NCBI GenBank assembly: GCA_000708835.1 | Contig: DF237493.1 | Span: 1-59,421 of the forward strand | Length of the DNA stretch: 59,421 bases | DNA from: Klebsormidium nitens | Taxonomy: Eukaryota > Streptophyta > Klebsormidiophyceae > Klebsormidiales > Klebsormidiaceae | Direction: 5' to 3' | Shown here: piece by piece, positions 10,986 through 22,200 of the stretch | Position numbering within the stretch: position 1 is the first letter of the stretch | Layout of the letters: each line of letters starts with the position of its first letter | Notes under the pieces: generated by a model | What the model was told of the DNA's origin: nothing | The model's input: the letters and a program-made list of their open reading frames with translations, nothing else | Database searches by the model: none | Program-made: the position numbers and the translations under genes

Positions 10986-13900
10986 TTACACGCTAACATT
11001 CTGCACGGGAGCTGCCGTCTTGCTAATACGCTTCATGATTCCCGCAATGACCTGCAACACAGCCAGACAAGAACGGTCAGCTTTGATCCAGAACCTTTTG
11101 CACATTTTGAACGCCGAAGTGGTATTGACGCCTAGGCGTCCTACTGCTAAAGACACAATCGTAACCATCGTATTTTGTATTCAAATACACTCTCAACCAA
11201 CTATGCGGCGAGACATCAAGACCTCCAATCAAACGCAAGTAACTTTTGAGTGTGAGAACGGGTCGATCGCGCCCTTTGATAACGGCCGCAGGAAGCTACT
11301 CAGAGTCACAAAGTGAAGTTCATGCAAAGGGCGAAGTCGCGGAGGCATTGCCGAAACTCCAGTCCCTATACCCATGCGGGAAAAAGAACCAGTTCGACTC
11401 AAGATCGTGGCCGCAACAACTGGGAATATTGTCCTGCTACTCTAAGAGTTGGGGGAAGAGCTCAATTGAACGTGGCAATTCTCTTACGACAACGCTCATA
11501 ATGTGAGAACTTCGTGATTCTGGCTACAATTTCGGGTCTATGCTCTTCCAGATCCAAACCTTCTTGCAAAGCACAGAGAAGCATTCAAAAGTTTCCAGCG
11601 GAAAAATTGGGACAAGATGGAGCACATGAAACGGGCACAAAACGGCAACTGATGACTCACCTTGCCAGGCCCCAACTCGTACGTGTTCTCGAGCCCCTTT
11701 TCTAGGAGCGTGTTTAGCGTGGTCTCCCATTGGACGGGTGACGTCACCTGCGTTTGCACGTCAGTCCGTGTTTCAACAACGTAGGACCAAGCGCTCGGTA
11801 GGGTGAGGTTATCGCGAGTTGTGAAGTTCAGGGTGTTTCGTCAGATCTTTGTTAAGGGCTTACGAGGGCGTCTATCCTTTGTGGCTTGCGGCGACACACA
11901 CATAACCGACATCGAGTAAAAGACGCCACGAGATTGAAGCACGTGGCTCATCCAAGCGACAACAAAGGCGTGATTCTGGGCGAACGGTCGCCCTGCCGGA
12001 CATGTTCTACGAGCCCCCTTTCAGCGCAACTTAAGAAAGGAAGATATGTGCTTGTTCGCCATTGTAGTTTGCCAGAAGAGTGTTATAAAAGTCGACTCGA
12101 AGACGTTGGTCACTCAAGAAGCGTGACAAATAGAAAAAACAGAAAATCATCGAGCAGGAAAGCAGTCGGGCGCAGAGTACCCGTGACTCGGACTGTCGCT
12201 ATTCGCGTTTGAGAGGCATCTCGTATTCCGCCTTACAGCCCGTTGTGAAAGAGCGGGAAGAAGTCGAGCGCTCTTCTTAAAGACTGGGTCCACTCATTCT
12301 CCATTTTTCACAACTCGCTGAACCGTTGTTAGGATTAAACCGAAACGCCAGAGTGGTAGCTTGCTGTCACAAAAGCTTCCTGATTTAAGTACTTTGTCTT
12401 TCCCAGAGAGTAATTATCTCAGTGATAAAGCGAGTAACCTAAAGTGCCCTACAAGTTAGGATCGAACGGGGGGCCAGCAGGTGGAAACCCTCCGGTCAGT
12501 TCGCCCCTGTTTGGCAAGGGATGTTCGGAGGCTCCGCAAACATGGATCTGCATTTTCGTTTGACGACACCATAATAACCATAGCACCTCTCTCTCGACCC
12601 AGCAATAGCGGACGATGACGGCGAGAAACTGACCAAAACCGGGATAAAAAACCAAGCCGAAAGATGCGCTCCGCTTCGCACCTGTTTCGCCAGGATCTTC
12701 TTGATCGTCTCGGGGTCCGAGTGCGGCTTCGCGTCGACGTTCGACACCACCGGGATCCGCGGCTTCTTGATCTCCGTCTTGGCGAGCACCTCCTCTAGTT
12801 TGGGCACCGCGGGGCCCATGAAGTCAGTGTGAAAAGCCCCCGCCACCGCCAGCCGCACCGCCATGCGCGCCTTGAACTCGGGCTTGGCGCGCTTTTCCAC
12901 CTCCTCGATGCCCTTGATCCCACCGGACACGGCGTAGTTTCCCTGCAGGGGAAAAAGTTCTATATCAGATTCTTGCGTCTTCTCAAGTTCGGGTTTGGCG
13001 CGCTTTTCCACCTCCTCGATGCCGTTTGATTCCACCGGAATCGGCAAAATCTCCTGCAGTGAAGGGTGTATTCACATCAGATTCTTGATGCAGAGCCTTC
13101 GTGATGCAGAGGCCTCCGTCTCCGCCTACTTCAAGTCCTCGATGCCTTTGATCCCGCCAGACACGACATAGTTCCCCTGCACCGGCGGGGGGTATTCACA
13201 TCAGATTCTTGCGCAAGCAGGGGCGCTTTGAATCGATCAAAGCAGATCCTCGGTCCGCTACGTGCGCCCTGAATTCACGCTTTTCCACCTCCCCAATGCC
13301 CTTGATCCCGCCAGAGACGGTGTGATCCCTGCGAGTGGGAATATTCATATCACTTGACCAAGACGAGGCTCCTCGGACTCGAGCTTTGCGCGCTCTTCCA
13401 CCAACTCGATGCCCTTATCCCGCCAGAGACGGCATAGTGTCCTTGCAGGGGGAGGGGGGTATTCGTGTCAATTTGTTGCGCTCTTTGAACTGGGGCTTTG
13501 CTCGGTTTTCCAGCTCCTTGATGCCCTTATGCCGCCGGAATGGCAGAAGTTCCGTGCACCGAGGGCGGTGATTACTTTGGATCTTGCGAGCAGGGGTTCC
13601 TTGAAACCGGGCTCCGCCCTTCTCCAACGGTCGTGGTTGGCGGCCTCGCACAGCTGCGCGACCTTGCCAGAACCTATCAATACGCAAAATGGCTCCGACT
13701 CTTTTCCTCACCGGTAAAATGGTTCGACAAATACTTACGGGGCACAAATAGTTGCAATCCGCACGCCCTGGGGGTCTCACAAATCTTTGCGGCCTTGCCA
13801 ATACTGATGAGATGCAAGACAAATGGCCCTATTCCCTTCAAGCTTTGGGAAAGGAATAGCGACGGATCGGCCTGGCGTCTGATCGGCAGAAAACTGGGGT

Positions 13901-16900
13901 CGCAGTTAATTGGGGAGCCGCACGCCCTCCCCCATCCCCGACAATCGCACTCGGAGCCTCACACCGGACAAAACGAAACCGCGAACTCCCGCTACTATCA
14001 CCAAATGGAAGTTGTCGAAAGCATTGAATCACAGAAAGAAGCCAATTGCTCTAATGGGCAATTTCTAAAGGGGCACATGCAATTGGCAATCCGCACGCCC
14101 TCCCCTTCGCCAACGGCTGCGCCGGCGGCCTCGCACAGCTCCGCACTGATTTATTAAGTAATAATTCCCAAGATCTCGAAAATATCAACAAAAGGAAACG
14201 CAGACGCTTACGGGGCACAGGTAGTTGGCAATCCGCATGCCCTCCCCTTCGCCAACGGCCGCGCCGGCGGCCTCGCACAGCTCCGCGACCTTGCCAAACA
14301 TCGTCAACAAACAAAATGGCCTTGTTCCTTGCAAAGTGTGTGAAAATGCGAACACTCACGGGACACAAATAGTTGGCAATCCGCACGCCCTCCCCTTCGC
14401 CAACGGCTGCGCTGGCGGCCTCGCACAGCTCCGCACTGTTTCATTAAGGAATAATTCCCAAAACGGCCCCGAATAAAACAACGAGCGGGAAACGCAGACG
14501 CTTACAGGGCACAGGTTGTTGGCGATCTGCACGCCCTCCCCTTCGCCAACGGCCGCGCTGGCGGCCTCGCACAGCTCCGCACTGTTACATTAAGAAATAA
14601 TCCCCAAAACGGCCCGGGATACATCAACAAAAAGACATGCACAAACTTACGGGGCACAGGTAGTTGGCGATCCGCACGCCCTCCCCTTCGCCAACGGCCG
14701 CGCTGGCGGCTTCGCACAGCTCCGCGACCTTGCTGGAGTCGAGCCCGATGATGCTGGCCATGCCGCTCGGGGCCGCGTCCGACGCCGCCTGCATCGCCTC
14801 CCCGCGCGTCTTCACGATGCGCAGGCCGTCCTCAAAGCTGCGAAAAGATTGACACTTGTTTAACGTCTATTCAAGATAGGAACTTGATAAGCAAAGTTTT
14901 TGGATGCCTTGCCTCCCTGCGCGTCTTCACAATGCGCAGGCCGTCCTCAAAGCTGCGAAAAGGAAACAATTTGTCGATGTCTGATTAAAACAGGAGTCTA
15001 GAAAAGAGCTTTTTGAAGTGTTTGTCTCCCCGCGCTTTTCCGGATGCGCGGTCCTTCCTCACAACTGGAGAAGGATGACACTTGTTTGAAGTCTTTTTGT
15101 GAACAGGAACCAGGGTAGAGAGGTTTCTGAATTCTTTGCCTCCTCACGCGTCTTCACAATACGCGGGCCATCCTCAAAGCTGCAGAAAGGAAATGCTCAA
15201 CTGGTGTCTCCTTAAAACAAGAGTCTGGAAAAACATTTTTCGAAATGGACTCTGAAGTCTTTGCTTCCTCGCGACTTTTCGCGAATGTGCAGGCCACTTT
15301 TAAAGCTGCAGAGCATAGCGTTTGTATGCTATTCTGTCGACCAAAAGACCCTGTCTATCCGGAAGCCTTGCTTCAGTACGTCTTCAAAATCAAAGAGCTG
15401 CAAAGCAAAGGACCCGTTAGAAAGTCCCTTCGTACAAGACTTTCAAACAGAGAATCCTCGTTGGTGCCTCGCTACTCGGCATGTCTTATGCAACGCGCAG
15501 TTTGCCTCCGAACCGCGTGCATTTACAGCGACTAACATCAAGTGACACGTTGGAAATTACTGTGCTTTGGAAGTTCTCTGCCTGACTTCAAGCTTCTCTT
15601 GCGCTCCATTTCCAGAATCACAATGACGAACGCAAGACGCCACGTTCGGATGCACAAGAAGCTGGGTCAAATGAAGTCGATTGTCGTTTCTGCCGGACAC
15701 ACGCCAATCCGTCTCTCAGACCGCAGTGTCATTTCTGACCTGATGGCCCCTGCAAAAGCGAGCGCAGTGTACTCCCCTAGGCTCAGCCCCGCCGCCACGT
15801 CCGCAGCCTCGATGGCGGCTCTCCCCTCCTCCGTCGTGCGGAGCTTTTCAACGGCCGCCAGGCTGGCAACGTAGATAGCAGGCTGTGGAGGCGAATGCGT
15901 ACAATTGGAATCAAACAAAACAAATAATACTTTTATTTTGGATCGAAGATGTCTGTTCTAGGGGGAAATCTAGGAGGAGAATCCTTTCGCCATTTCAATC
16001 CGCTTTTCGCATTCGTTTCAAATGTGAGTCGCCTGGCAGAGCACGGATGAGGGGAGTCGGTTTTGGAAAGAAGCTGAGGCTGGGGCTTCTTGTGAAAAGA
16101 CTTGTTGTGAACGGACGTGACATCACCCGATTGATTTGCACCACGATTTGCACTCTACCCCAGCCTTCGATTGGACGGTTCCGGCGGTAAACTCGAATTC
16201 CGGGGCGTCACGCGTTGTCAACAAGGCCTGGTAACTTCTTTTCTGAACTGACTCTCCTTGCCTCTGCTGTAACAGTCCGTTCGATGACCAACCTGTTTCA
16301 TCACTCCAGGTCCCATGCCTTTAAAAACTCAAGAGAATGAAAAGACCCCTGAATGAAAAGACCCCTGCTGGCACATAATACATGTATCACGAATTTCTGA
16401 CTGACGCGATTGGTAGTGTGGACATGATAGATAGTACTCAAGATTGATTGGGACTCCGAAATGCACTGCAAATCTTACCTGGCTGACCACGGTAGAGTTC
16501 AGTTTCTCTGAGGGTCCATTGAGGCAAATCTCGAGGAGGTCGTACCTGCACATAGAGTCGGAAGTAAGATTATGGGTCACTGAAGAAAGGCAACTCGTAC
16601 CACAGTTGCGACCATGCTCAATACGGATAAACCAGATGACACTGCAGAAAATCGCATTCTGGGAGCTTGGTCCACTTTAGATACACCACAAAAGTCTGAA
16701 CTCTAGTGTGCTCCGCCTAACTCGTTGTTTGACTGACACTCCGCGAAAGAATGGGCAAATTGGAGTTGGCGATTCACAGGAGGCAACCCGTTTGCATGCT
16801 GCAAACCATGGGATCTAGGGAGCGAACCAAGTTTGTTCCTTCCACCAGTGACATCAGACTCTACGCTGTCCTCCGCTTATCAACCATTGAGGGGACAAAA

Positions 16901-18607
16901 TTTCGTAGAGACAGCGTATAGCCCTCAGATCGAGCTAGCGCCCCACGTGAGCATGCTGTGACGAAAACGAGAAGCACCAGCCAAAGAATAACGCGATGCG
17001 CAAGACTGGCTACATGGTGAGTGCGAAACCGGAGGCCTAAGAATAAACATACTCGAATCATACCTGATCGAGCTCAATAAAGAGAGATATGCAACTGGTA
17101 CAAACTTGAGGACTTCGACACGTATTGATTTTACCAATCTCTCTCTTAACTAAAAGTGCCATCTGAGATAGGAGACTGAACGAAGTAGATTACCAAAAGG
17201 TCTTTCAGCTAAATTAACAAAAGGTGAGGTTCAGAAATGGAAATGGATGAGGGTTAAGAGGCGCACCCCAAAATCTCCTTTGCCTTCTCAAAGAGCGCTG
17301 CAGCCTCCGGAACGTCCTTGGCTTCTGCGCCCATGCCGACAGCTTGAGCTCCCTGGAAAGAAATGACAGCCCTCGAATCATTTCATTTCCCCTTTTCACA
17401 TCCGCAGCAAGAAAGTAGAGTTTATGCTCCATGTGATGATGCACAAATTAAAACGCATGGGCTTGGGTGTCTTTCTGGTCCTGAAAGACTAGAAGATCTG
17501 TAACCGGTGGGACCAGTCTTCCGCTTCATCCTCTTCCGAACTTGGACATTGAATAATAAACTTCCGTTTGGTGGTGCGACAACATGGATTCTAATGCTGA
17601 TTTGGATCAATTCGGTAGCGCTGCAGTCCAATCAAATGAAGCGAAATGTTTTGCACAGAGCCAAGGATGTCTAAAAAGGCCTGACCAACAGTTCTGCATG
17701 TTTTGAAAACAGATAACTATGACACTTTTTGAGTAGTGGTACATGATGGCAAGCAGTAGAAGGGAAGGGGACGAGGACACCAGGTCTTTCAATGATACAG
17801 CAGAACCTTTGCATTCTGCCGTGTGGTGGCTTAAATGATGGTGTGCTCTGCCATGGAGTCAGCGATCTCAAATCCAAAGAAGCGAACAGGGAAAGAAGTA
17901 GCCAAACGAAGCACCACAGCACCGCGTGATTGAGTCAAAGCAAGAGAACGGGTTTGACAGATGATGCGCCAAAGTTTGGCATTCATCTTCTGTGCGAGCC
18001 GCAGTTGAGGGTTGCCTTTTCCCTTGATAAAAAAGTATAGCCTTCCTGGGAAGACACGCGGACCATCACATGGACTCAATTCATTTAGCTACCCTTCGAA
18101 ACTGGGTATGCTGGAGTTGGACGTCACAAGCTGAGCACACTTCAATTGCTGAGCGTCACCCAAAACAAAAGCTGGAAGGCGCCAGAGCTTTAAAACCATT
18201 GAAACGATCGAAAGCCCAGAGCCATGTGAAAGGCCATGATGACAGGCCGCGATTGGAATGTACTCTACCTGGCCAGGGAACAGGAACGCTGTGCTGACTT
18301 TGTAATCCGCAAAGAGCTCATCGCTGACCGCCGTCTCTGTGCTGACGCTCATCGAGCAACTCCGCGCGTTCTTCCGAGCATGACCCACCGGTTTTGGGAG
18401 TTTGGCTCCCCATACTTCTGATCTCAGCACCTGAGCTGATTTAGCTTCTTGGCTGCATTGTCTGACGGGGCCGGCCTTTGTTAGTCGCCTTGGGAATGAG
18501 GTTACTGGCAAAACGGCTGACTTCACCCGTTGGCATGGCCGGACTGCGTGCAGCAAAGGGCTGCTGAGCTGGAAGTTAAGCTTGGCGACGGTGTGCGTGA
18601 CAGCCAT
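10986..18607 (-). CDS. MCAT: Plastid malonyl-CoA:ACP transacylase, 8 exons, 411 residues
   Basis: Exons (minus strand): 18607-18269, 17352-17267, 16545-16479, 15882-15740, 14837-14651, 12942-12682, 11747-11661, 11051-10986; total 1236 nt, all phases consistent. Start is the first in-frame ATG (MAVTHTVAKLNFQLSSPLL), giving a Ser/Arg-rich transit peptide of about 90 residues before SDELFADYK. The enzyme moves malonyl from CoA to acyl carrier protein, supplying type II fatty-acid synthesis in the chloroplast. Family marks: AFLFPGQGAQAVGMG at the exon 1/2 junction, nucleophile Ser198 in GLSLGEYTALAFAG (exon 4), catalytic His312 in GAFHTDFM (exon 6), and a C-terminus ending KRISKTAAPVQNVSV. The length is close to the 393 residues of the Arabidopsis enzyme. 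Introns 4 and 5 are inflated by echo arrays of exons 5 and 6. The gene is divergent from the TOC receptor gene. Confidence 0.95.
12955..13565 (-). repeat. Echo array of MCAT exon 6 acceptor edge (5 copies)
   Basis: Intron 5 contains five copies of the intron tail, acceptor and first 60-80 coding bases of exon 6 (GNYAVSGGIKGIEEVEKRAK). The true acceptor is at 12943-12944 (plus-strand coordinates). Equivalents are near 13054, 13177, 13329, 13443 and 13553, so steps are about 111, 123, 152, 114 and 110 bp. The first copy keeps CTGCAG and the frame of GIEEVEKRAKPEL, and reads open straight into the true exon. Others have degraded acceptors or indels. Confidence 0.9.
13565..14585 (-). repeat. Echo array of MCAT exon 5 donor edge (about 7 copies)
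   Basis: Intron 5 begins with a long array of the last 80-100 bases of exon 5 (KVAELCEAASAAVGEGEGV up to NYLCP) with donor and intron. The true donor is at 14650; equivalents lie near 14505, 14359, 14211, 14069, 13895, 13738 and 13574. Steps are 145, 146, 148, 142, then about 174, 157 and 164 bp. The first three copies are almost unchanged in the exon part; the distal ones are clearly eroded. This array meets the exon 6 acceptor array, so nearly all of intron 5 is built from decayed exon edges. Confidence 0.93.
14905..15412 (-). repeat. Echo array of MCAT exon 5 acceptor edge (5 copies)
   Basis: Intron 4 contains five copies of the exon 5 acceptor and first 45 or so coding bases (FEDGLRIVKTRGEA). 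The true acceptor is at 14838-14839; equivalents are near 14953, 15065, 15180, 15306 and 15398, with steps of about 115, 112, 115, 126 and 92 bp. The first copy is near-identical to the exon over its coding part. A sixth, poorer match may exist near 15475. Confidence 0.9.
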
Positions 18608-19270
18608 TGCTGCTTGCACGGCAACTGAACCCTGACTGATCGGCTGAGAAGGGACCCTCGAAGGATGACAAGCACTGGGGGGAGTGGTGAGGCGTAATGC
18701 AGCTTTTGTTACAGAGGGTCCTTTCACAAAGCCCTTGTAATCCAAGGGCAGACAGGGCAGACAGGGAAAAAGAGCGCAATGGCGCGAATACAATTTACAA
18801 GATCCCAAAATGCTCCGCTTGGGTCAGCATTGCGATTTGCAGATGCTCATTGCTCAGCCTCAGGCCTCAGGATTGGCACAGCCCTGATGGGCTGACGCCA
18901 CACATGCCAGCAGGGCATGCCAGACATGCAGCGCTCGTTCACACCAGTGAAAAAGTGCTAATGTCTTGACACCAGAGACTTGCGGTAGTCCGAGTTTTCC
19001 ACTTGCATTTGTGAAGGCATGACTTTAGTGTCATAATGGATAATTGGTGGACTCATCAGCAAGAACTAGGTGCGGGCACTGGGTCACTATTTGAAAATTG
19101 AAAGCTGCAAAGCAAATGACAGGGCCGAAATTGAAATTGATTGTTGACATTGCATGTGCATAGACAAGTTGGAAATGGCGGTCAGCTCCTGATGTTGGCG
19201 CTCAGCCGGCTCTTTTCCTATTGAGGAGAAAGGTGTAGGTTGACATTCTAGACAAGGGGTCTTGGCCACG
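18608..19270. promoter_or_regulatory. Shared divergent promoter region of MCAT and the TOC receptor
   Basis: The two start codons are 663 bp apart and point away from each other, so this interval must hold both promoters and 5' untranslated regions. I see no clear TATA box. Both products act in chloroplast biogenesis, so co-regulation is plausible but is inference only. Transcription start sites cannot be placed from sequence alone. Confidence 0.5.
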
Positions 19271-22200
19271 ATGGACTCGTTCCGTAGCTTCTGGGGCAGC
19301 CCGGGTCGTGCGCCTCCTCCAGGAGAAGTGGGAAGCCCTCCTACTGCAAGGCTGAGAGAGGCGTCCGATGACGAGCTGAGTGATGCGGATGAGAGCAGAA
19401 GCAGGTCCGTGGGCCCCATTTCAATAAGGGCGCCTCCAACAGAAGGCGGAGTCGGTTTGACCGTTGGCTCTCCAAGCAGCACAATTGGCTCAGACAGGAG
19501 CTTTGAGGATGCCTTAGAGCGCGAGGCGAACAGCTCCCAGGTCAGCTATGGAAGCGCAGGCCCATTGACACCAGTAGGCTCGTACACTGCGCCGTCGCTT
19601 GGCGCGTCGGAGACGGGGTTCTCCAGCAGCCAGTATGGGTTCCTGGTTGAGGGGGCCATGCACAGGCTCAATCAGCTTGCAGACAAGGCCGAGGGGGACA
19701 CAAGCCTCTTGCAGGACTGTGATGAGGATGAGTTCCAGCAACGCATTGCAAAAATTGCTGAGGAGAACGGAGTCACTGTAGATTCGCCCAGCATCAGCAG
19801 TCTTGTGGAGACCCTGTTGCCTGTCGTTCAGGAGATCAGCAGGCAAACCACTCCCGCCACAACTCCTGGGCATGCCGCACCAGCAGCCCCGTCTGCAGAG
19901 GGTGCAACAAGTGCTGCTCCGGAGCCGAACCTGGATTCCCCTCTGTTCCGTCTGAGCGTGCGCAATGCTGAGCAAGAGAAGGACTCGGCGAATGTTGCGA
20001 TGGCTCCAAGTGCGGCGGGATTGCGGGTCGTTACCGAGGATTTGAAACCTGTGGTTTTGTCAGCATCCTCTGTCAAGGAGGTGACTATTCCGGGAGCTGA
20101 GGTGACCATCCCCCCACGGGCAGTGGTCAGCGAAGTGGAGGTGCCGCCTGAAGAAGAGGTTGCGGAGGTGCAGCCTGAGGAAGAGGTTGCGGAGGTACAG
20201 CCTGAAGAAGAGGTTGCGGAGGTGCAGCCTGAAGAAGAGGTTGCGGAGTTGCAGCCTGAAGAAGAGGTTGCGGAGTTGCAGCCTGAAGAAGAGGTTGCGG
20301 AGGTGCATCCTGAAGAAGAGGTTGCAGAGGTGCAGCCTGAAGAAGAGGACTCCGGTGACTATGTTGAGGTTGAAAACGAGGAGCTGCAGGCCGATGCACA
20401 GGCGGGTAATGAAAGCAAGGCGCCACAGGCCCAGGAGAAGCAAGAAGATGTCGATGAGGCTGAGGTGAAGAGCTCTGCGGAAGGGCACTCTTTTACTGCA
20501 AAGGAGACTCAGGAGAGCGTGCCTGAAGAAGAGGACATCAAGGTGGCGGTGGTCGAGGCTCCTGCTCCGGCCGCCCTGGAAGAGGAGTCGGCGCAGGTCC
20601 AGGCGCCGATTGCTAGGGTAGAGGAAGAGGAGGTCGAGAAGAGGATTCTGCAGGAGCAGCAGCAGCAAGCGTCAGAGGCTTCGGCCCAGCCACCGAGGGC
20701 GCCGGTTTCTGCACAGGAAGAGGGGCCAGAGGAGGAGGAGTTCCACGAGGGAGAAGAGGGGGAAGAGGGGGAATATGAGGAGTACGAGGAAGGTGAGTAA
20801 TGAGGAAGTCAGTGCATTGTTGATCGATATTACGGTACTGGTAATGGTCGAAGCTGTCCAATGCGGCGGGTGCCAGCATTGCATTCTGTCTGCATTGTTT
20901 GCATTCGTTGATGTTTTGGTTGCATGTGGGTGTATATGCATACCGATTTTTTTCTTGAACATAGCATTGCCTTTTGATCTGCTCAGAAACGGTGGCAGCA
21001 TTGTTCCCCTTGGAAGCGAATGCATGATCGTGCTTCTCTTTGTTCTGCATGCATTGGGGTTGATTGCTTGAATGCAGTGTAAGTTGCTGCAAAAATCAAG
21101 GTTGCATCATTGTTTCATGTGGATCCCTACGAAACTAGGGGGGTGTGTGGACCCCTACGAAACTAGGGCGGTTCACCTGCTTCTCTTCTCTGTTTAAAAA
21201 CAGTGCGCTTCTGAGAGCTTTGCATGGGGCGAGTTGGCGCCGTTCTGAGGCAGTGCATTTGGCCTCTTTCTGCATGTGACAAAATGCAAGGATTGGAAGC
21301 CACAGATTGGTAGTTGAGCCCCGAAACGAGCTTACCTGCCCCATTCGATGCATGTTCTGTAGTTGTCAAAAAAAGGTTACTACATTACATGTTATTGGCT
21401 CTTGAAAAGATGTTCCACCCTCGAATTGTTAGCCGGAGACTGACATCGCATCCCTGGTGCGTGCTTGTAGGCAGATTGCAGTGTTGAGTAAACACGATGG
21501 TTGTCAAGTTTCATTTGCTGAGGGCTTTAGGCCTGAGCGCAGCTGTGTACTTCCAAGCCATCTCAATGTTTGAATTAATGTACCCAAGCTTACTCTTCTT
21601 CTTGTTTGTGATCATGCTCCGCTTTCCTAGCAATTTTCTTTCATCCTTCACACTGTACTCACAAGCAACAATGTATGCTAAGTTTTCTCGTACTTTGTCT
21701 CTCTTTAGTCGAAGCATCGCAATTTAAGGATTGCACACAACCTTTCTCCTTAACGTACGCTCCATTCGTGTTACTGCAGCGAGTCGTTTCCAGCTAGCAA
21801 CTTCAGAAGTGCAACTTCGGTATCTCGATAGCAGTCTTTTCTCTTTCTCATCTTCCATATTTCAAGTGCACTTCATGCAACTTATCAAAACACACCCACC
21901 TTTTTCTGCAGATGGCGAAGAGTATGAAGAAGCCGCGGAAGACGAAGACATCGACGGCGCCTTTGAGGAGCTGGCCGCCTCAGGCCAGCTCTCCCCCGAG
22001 ATCCTGCGCGCAATTCAGCAGGCGCAGCAGCAGGCCGCCGCTGCGGCCCAGGCTTCCCAGTCCAATCAGAGCCAGGCGCCGGCAGGGTTAGGTTCCAGGG
22101 CCGCCGGTTTGGGGTCTGGCGCAGGGTTAGGGCCGCGAGCAGGCATGGGAGGGGGTGGATCAGGCTCAGGACCGGCAGGGTTAGGGTCTAATGCGGCGGG

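Noticed and set aside
12496-13047. A 183-residue frame with GIEEVEKRAKP twice, suggesting a duplicated domain
   Set aside because: The second occurrence is the first intronic echo of exon 6, joined only because no stop intervenes. Family proteins have the segment once.
18608-18808. An N-terminal extension of MCAT
   Set aside because: The open frame continues upstream but has no ATG before 18607, and the transit-peptide composition begins there.
19262-19270. An upstream in-frame start for the TOC receptor
   Set aside because: The codon at 19262 is TTG, not ATG; the first ATG is 19271.
20060-20668. Long minus-strand frames rich in Leu/Arg/Phe opposite the TOC acidic repeats
   Set aside because: The 27-nt repeat is stop-poor in several frames; these are shadows with no family resemblance.
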